A stretch of DNA of 9,043 nt from assembly GCA_028711205.1 (NCBI GenBank), contig JAQTSP010000095.1:1-9043 (forward strand), written 5' to 3'. A program made the position numbers and the translations under genes. The notes beneath the pieces are model-generated. The model did not search any database. It saw only the letters and a program-made list of their open reading frames with translations, and had not been told where the DNA came from. Below are positions 6,383 through 9,043 of the stretch, one piece after another. Within the stretch, counting starts at the first letter, position 1; every line of letters starts with the position of its first letter. The DNA comes from Eubacteriales bacterium. GTDB taxonomy: Bacteria > Bacillota > Clostridia > Christensenellales > SZUA-584.

Positions 6383-6951
6383 TCACCGCTTCCATTTCGG
6401 GTTATCGATTATCGCAAAGTCTCCGTCCTTTTCCACAATCAATTTTCTGTACCCTTTTGTCTCGATTGTACCGTAATCGTGTCCGGCGTCGGCGCGGAAA
6501 CAGAAGAATTGTATGAACGGCTCTCTACCGATATTGATGCTCCTGTGGGCATAACGCTTGGGTACATAGACCATCTGTCTCGGCGCGAGAACCTTATAGT
6601 CCCAATCGCCTTCCAGATTCTCCATAAGCATAATGCCTTTCCCTTTCATGCAAAGATATATTTCCGCAGTTTCCAGCACGCTGTAAAAATGCCCTTTTGT
6701 CATGAAATATTCGTTTCCGACCTTGCAGGGATAACAGATACTCGTCCCGAAAGCAAGATCTCCCGGATCGTCCGGCACGTTCATTTCATAGAACTCATAT
6801 GCCAATTGGTCATCTTTTTTTATCATTTCTTCAAGCGCCTGTTCGTCGGCGAACATGCCCCTCATACTGGAAAGATAGCGCTTTGACGATTCGCTCTCTT
6901 TGCAAAGCCATGTGTGTCGAATGAAAAAACCATACTTTTATTAAAATCCAT
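6383..6951 (-). pseudogene. Cupin-type glucose-6-phosphate isomerase-like protein, one frameshift as read
   Basis: Archaeal-type (cupin) phosphoglucose isomerase family, which interconverts aldose and ketose phosphates with a bound metal. The family text is clear: YFMTKGHF, AEIYLCMKGKG, YVPKRYAHRSINIG, ADAGHDYGTI, DNPKWKR. A 160-residue frame starts at an internal ATG (6865), but family-like sequence continues upstream: KRYLSS in the same frame, then VFSFDTHGFAKRANRQ one frame over. Adding one base to the T3 run at 6882-6884 joins them into 189 residues, the length I recall for the Pyrococcus enzyme. The restored ATG at 6949-6951 has GGAGA 7 nt upstream. Of the metal ligands, H88, E97 and H136 are present, but H90 is Tyr (GHFY rather than GHFH), so metal binding or the reaction may differ. 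Confidence 0.85.
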
Positions 6952-7019
6952 TTAAACATCTCCAATACAAGTATTAGCGGCATCGACCGCTCCCGACCGT
7001 GCCTGTTAATAAAACTATT

Positions 7020-7970
7020 TTATTTATTTGCTCGGAATTCGCTTGCAATCCGTTCGCATTTGTCAAACAGCTTTCCTGTAATGTCGATATGAAAGACCTC
7101 CGAGATGACCTGAGTCCAACCGTACACGAAATATATCCAGCCATCTTCGACCGTAAGTTTCTTCTCTTGCTGCTGATCGAGCGCCTGATGCATAAATTTA
7201 AGGTCGCCGCGGTAATTAATCTCCCAAGCGTAACTGTTTTTAGGGAATTTGCAGTCGTCGGTGAGCGGCGACCCCGGCCGGTCCTTGCCGAGCCCTGTCG
7301 CGTTCACAATAAGGGAACCCGGTTTTATGGACTTCAGCACCGCGTCGTTTTGGAAGGCCTCGGGAGTAAGGTAATATTCGAACTCTATACCGCCCGGATC
7401 AAGCTTCCTGAAAATAGTTTCTATCTCGGTCAGCCTCGGCTGCGACCTGTTCGTTATGACTATCTTTCCCGGGTAATTGCCTTTGAATTTCTCCTGCATA
7501 AGATACGCGCCCATCGCTATTGCGCTTCCGCCCGCGCCCATTATAAACACATCCGCTCCCGTTTCCTTCCAGTGGTTCTCGGGGATAAAAGCTTCCATGG
7601 CGAGTCCGCTCGATATAGGGTCTTTCGCATGCCCGCGAAGCTCTCCGTCAAGCTTTGAGATAGACGACAGCTCCCCAAAGGCTTTAGCATAAGGGTCCAG
7701 ATACTCAAACATATCGCTCGCCGCACTGTAAAGATCTATTTTATGAGTCGTCACGAGCGCTCCCATCGCTATCGGGTCTTCCTTAATAAACTGTACGGTT
7801 TCGCGGTATACTTTCGGCTTATCGTGAATAGCGATGTCGATGCCTTTTATGACGGCGTCTTTCAGCCCCAGCGCTTTCGCCCATTCAGGAAATATATCCA
7901 TGATGGACGATTTATTCGTAGTCACCCCAATAAAATAGATAGTCGGTTTTGCCGCTTTCTCCATCTCCAT
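7020..7970 (-). CDS. Shikimate dehydrogenase-like oxidoreductase (AroE paralogue)
   Basis: 316 residues, longer than the usual AroE of about 270-290. The N-terminal substrate domain has TTNKSSIM in place of the usual SxS text, the catalytic lysine K77 in ALVTTHK and the catalytic aspartate D117 in HAKDPISSG. The nucleotide domain has GAGGSA (145-150) and TNRS (173-176), the latter pointing to NADP. NATG (223-226) and GWTQ (284-287) correspond to the conserved NATP and C-terminal glutamine regions. The VTTHK and KDP versions differ from biosynthetic AroE (VTxPxK, NTD), and the neighbours are catabolic, so a polyol, cyclitol or sugar-acid substrate is more likely than shikimate. The ATG at 7970 has AAGGAGGA with 6 nt spacing, the best ribosome site in the window. 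A 68-nt gap follows before the isomerase-like gene. Confidence 0.85.
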   Translation of the reverse strand: MEMEKAAKPTIYFIGVTTNKSSIMDIFPEWAKALGLKDAVIKGIDIAIHDKPKVYRETVQFIKEDPIAMGALVTTHKIDLYSAASDMFEYLDPYAKAFGELSSISKLDGELRGHAKDPISSGLAMEAFIPENHWKETGADVFIMGAGGSAIAMGAYLMQEKFKGNYPGKIVITNRSQPRLTEIETIFRKLDPGGIEFEYYLTPEAFQNDAVLKSIKPGSLIVNATGLGKDRPGSPLTDDCKFPKNSYAWEINYRGDLKFMHQALDQQQEKKLTVEDGWIYFVYGWTQVISEVFHIDITGKLFDKCERIASEFRANK

Positions 7971-7988
7971 TGTTATCCTCCTTATAAA

Positions 7989-8936
7989 TTATATAAATAC
8001 AAGCGCCTTAGCCGGATTTTCGGTCATTATCTTACGAACGGTATGTTCTCCTGCATATTCTTCGATCAGCTTCCTGAATTCCGTCAATATATAATCCAAC
8101 CCGAACCCCGCGCCATAGCTTCTCAACCTTTGGCTTGTTGTGTCCATACCGAGCAGCAGTTTGTCCGCGAACCCTCTGCCCGCCATGTGCCCAATAAGCT
8201 CCGCTTCCTCACGGTCGCTGTGGTCCTTTTCCCTGTGTATGGGTGTCGTATTCAAGATACGCTCCGGCGGCAGCTAGCTCTTCATGGTACTTAAAGTCGT
8301 ACCTCGTTCTGTCCAGATGGCAAAGTATGATACGCTCAGGCCTGATGCCGTAGTTCCCAAAAAACGCCAATAAGGGCGCCGCGTCCACATCAGGGTCCAT
8401 ATGCACGAGTACAGGCGAACCCGTTTGGACTGCGGTTTCGGCGGCCGCCCGGAAGAGCTTCCCGTACGTCCTGTCCGTATTCCAGTCCTTCGGCGCCGCG
8501 CATTTGACTATCCCCGCTCTTGCTTTGATCTTCCCGTTGTCCGAGGAGTACATCCCCTCTTCTATCTCTCCGGCATATATCTTTACAAGCGTTTCTTCGC
8601 TCTGCCTCTCGATCCACCCTTTACCTTCGAAGAATTCCGTCTTATGGAATCCCGTACATGCAATGATATTGACGCCCGCCTCTTCGCCCGCGCGCAAAAG
8701 GCTTTCCGCCATCCTGCCGCACCGGTACGGTTGCGCGTCGACGAAGCTTACGCCTCCCTCTTTTTTATACCTCTTTATCTCATCCAGCGGTTTATCATAG
8801 TCGGCGATATACAGAGCGCCGTTTATCCGCCTCGAAGGCCCGTCCCCAATAAACACATGCTCGTGGCATTGGCACCAGCCAAGCCGAGCCGCGTCGATAT
8901 CACCTAATACTGTCTTACCTTCAATTTCTTCTCCAT
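7989..8936 (-). pseudogene. Phosphotriesterase-family hydrolase (lactonase-like), two single-base frameshifts as read
   Basis: TIM-barrel metal hydrolase of the phosphotriesterase/Php family; to my knowledge several relatives hydrolyse sugar lactones, some of them phosphorylated. After restoration all binuclear-site residues are present: H25 and H27 (QCHEHVFI), K145 for carbamylation (AGIVKCA), H179 (VLVHMDPD), H207 (ILCHLDR) and D265 (LLGMDTT). As read, the frame is broken twice. The ATG at 8934-8936 (MEKK) needs one more base in the T3 run at 8925-8927 to join TVLGDIDAARLG. Near 8241-8243, one G must be dropped to join EYDT to IHREKDHSD. The two shifts cancel, giving 315 residues, normal for the family. 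There is no clear Shine-Dalgarno at the ATG. It is the first operon gene in view, 18 nt before the dehydrogenase. Confidence 0.85.
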
Positions 8937-9043
8937 ATCAATATACTGACAAGACACTTTTTCTGACCAATATTTTTCTTGCTTTTAAACTCCTACGAAG
9001 CCGCTTAATTGTCATAAAAAGAACCGCAAATCCAGATTTTCTG
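8937..9043. other. Upstream edge of the operon, unresolved
   Basis: On the minus strand one frame is open from the edge to a stop near 8942, and two others stop early, one reading ENLDLRFFL then stop. Any of these could be the tail of a preceding gene. I see no convincing promoter here, so whether the operon begins in the window is unknown. Confidence 0.3.

Noticed and set aside
6976..6991. AGCGG/CCGCT hairpin between the AroE-like and isomerase genes as a terminator
   Set aside because: Only a 5-bp stem and no T-run; at most a minor RNA processing or stability element.
1..9043. CRISPR array, rRNA or complete insertion sequence
   Set aside because: No regularly spaced repeats, no rRNA-like sequence, and no transposase or integrase with recognisable catalytic motifs is present.

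Overview
The window looks like Clostridia (low-GC Firmicutes, gut or rumen type). The signs are strong AGGAGG-type ribosome binding sites, a CCA-encoding tRNA-Gln(CUG), a lipoprotein of a kind I associate with Oscillospirales-like genomes, and GC-moderate genes separated by very AT-rich spacers. I cannot name a genus.

Layout. Positions 1-520 (-) hold the N-terminal three quarters of an OmpR-type response regulator that runs off the left edge. A divergent intergenic region with an extended -10 promoter facing each way separates it from a secreted-domain plus four-helix membrane protein at 930-1661 (+). Positions 1662-4151 are a decayed, AT-rich accessory zone: an intact tRNA-Gln(CUG) at 2182-2255 (-) with its terminator, an exact 23-bp copy of the tRNA 3' end at 3598-3620, a 21-bp near-repeat near each of those (2092-2112 and 3736-3756), and two broken genes that meet tail to tail near 3050 at an abrupt change of base composition. 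This looks like the scar of one or more integrative elements that used the tRNA as attachment site.

Positions 8936-4152 (-) are one compact catabolic operon. In transcription order it encodes a phosphotriesterase-family TIM-barrel hydrolase/lactonase, a shikimate-dehydrogenase-like oxidoreductase, a cupin glucose-6-phosphate-isomerase-like protein, a D-2-hydroxyacid dehydrogenase, a HAD phosphatase and a KDPG/KHG aldolase. The last three are coupled by a 6-nt gap, an ATGA overlap and a 14-nt overlap. The set fits breakdown of an unusual sugar acid or lactone: lactone opening, redox and isomerisation steps, dephosphorylation and retro-aldol release of pyruvate. No kinase, dehydratase or transporter is in view, so the pathway is incomplete here and the substrate is unknown.

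Three of the six operon genes, and both decayed genes, carry single-base indels, mostly in homopolymer runs. Correcting them restores full-length proteins with all catalytic motifs, and one restored protein has exactly the length I recall for its family archetype. Either the source sequence has uncorrected homopolymer errors or the locus has just begun to decay.
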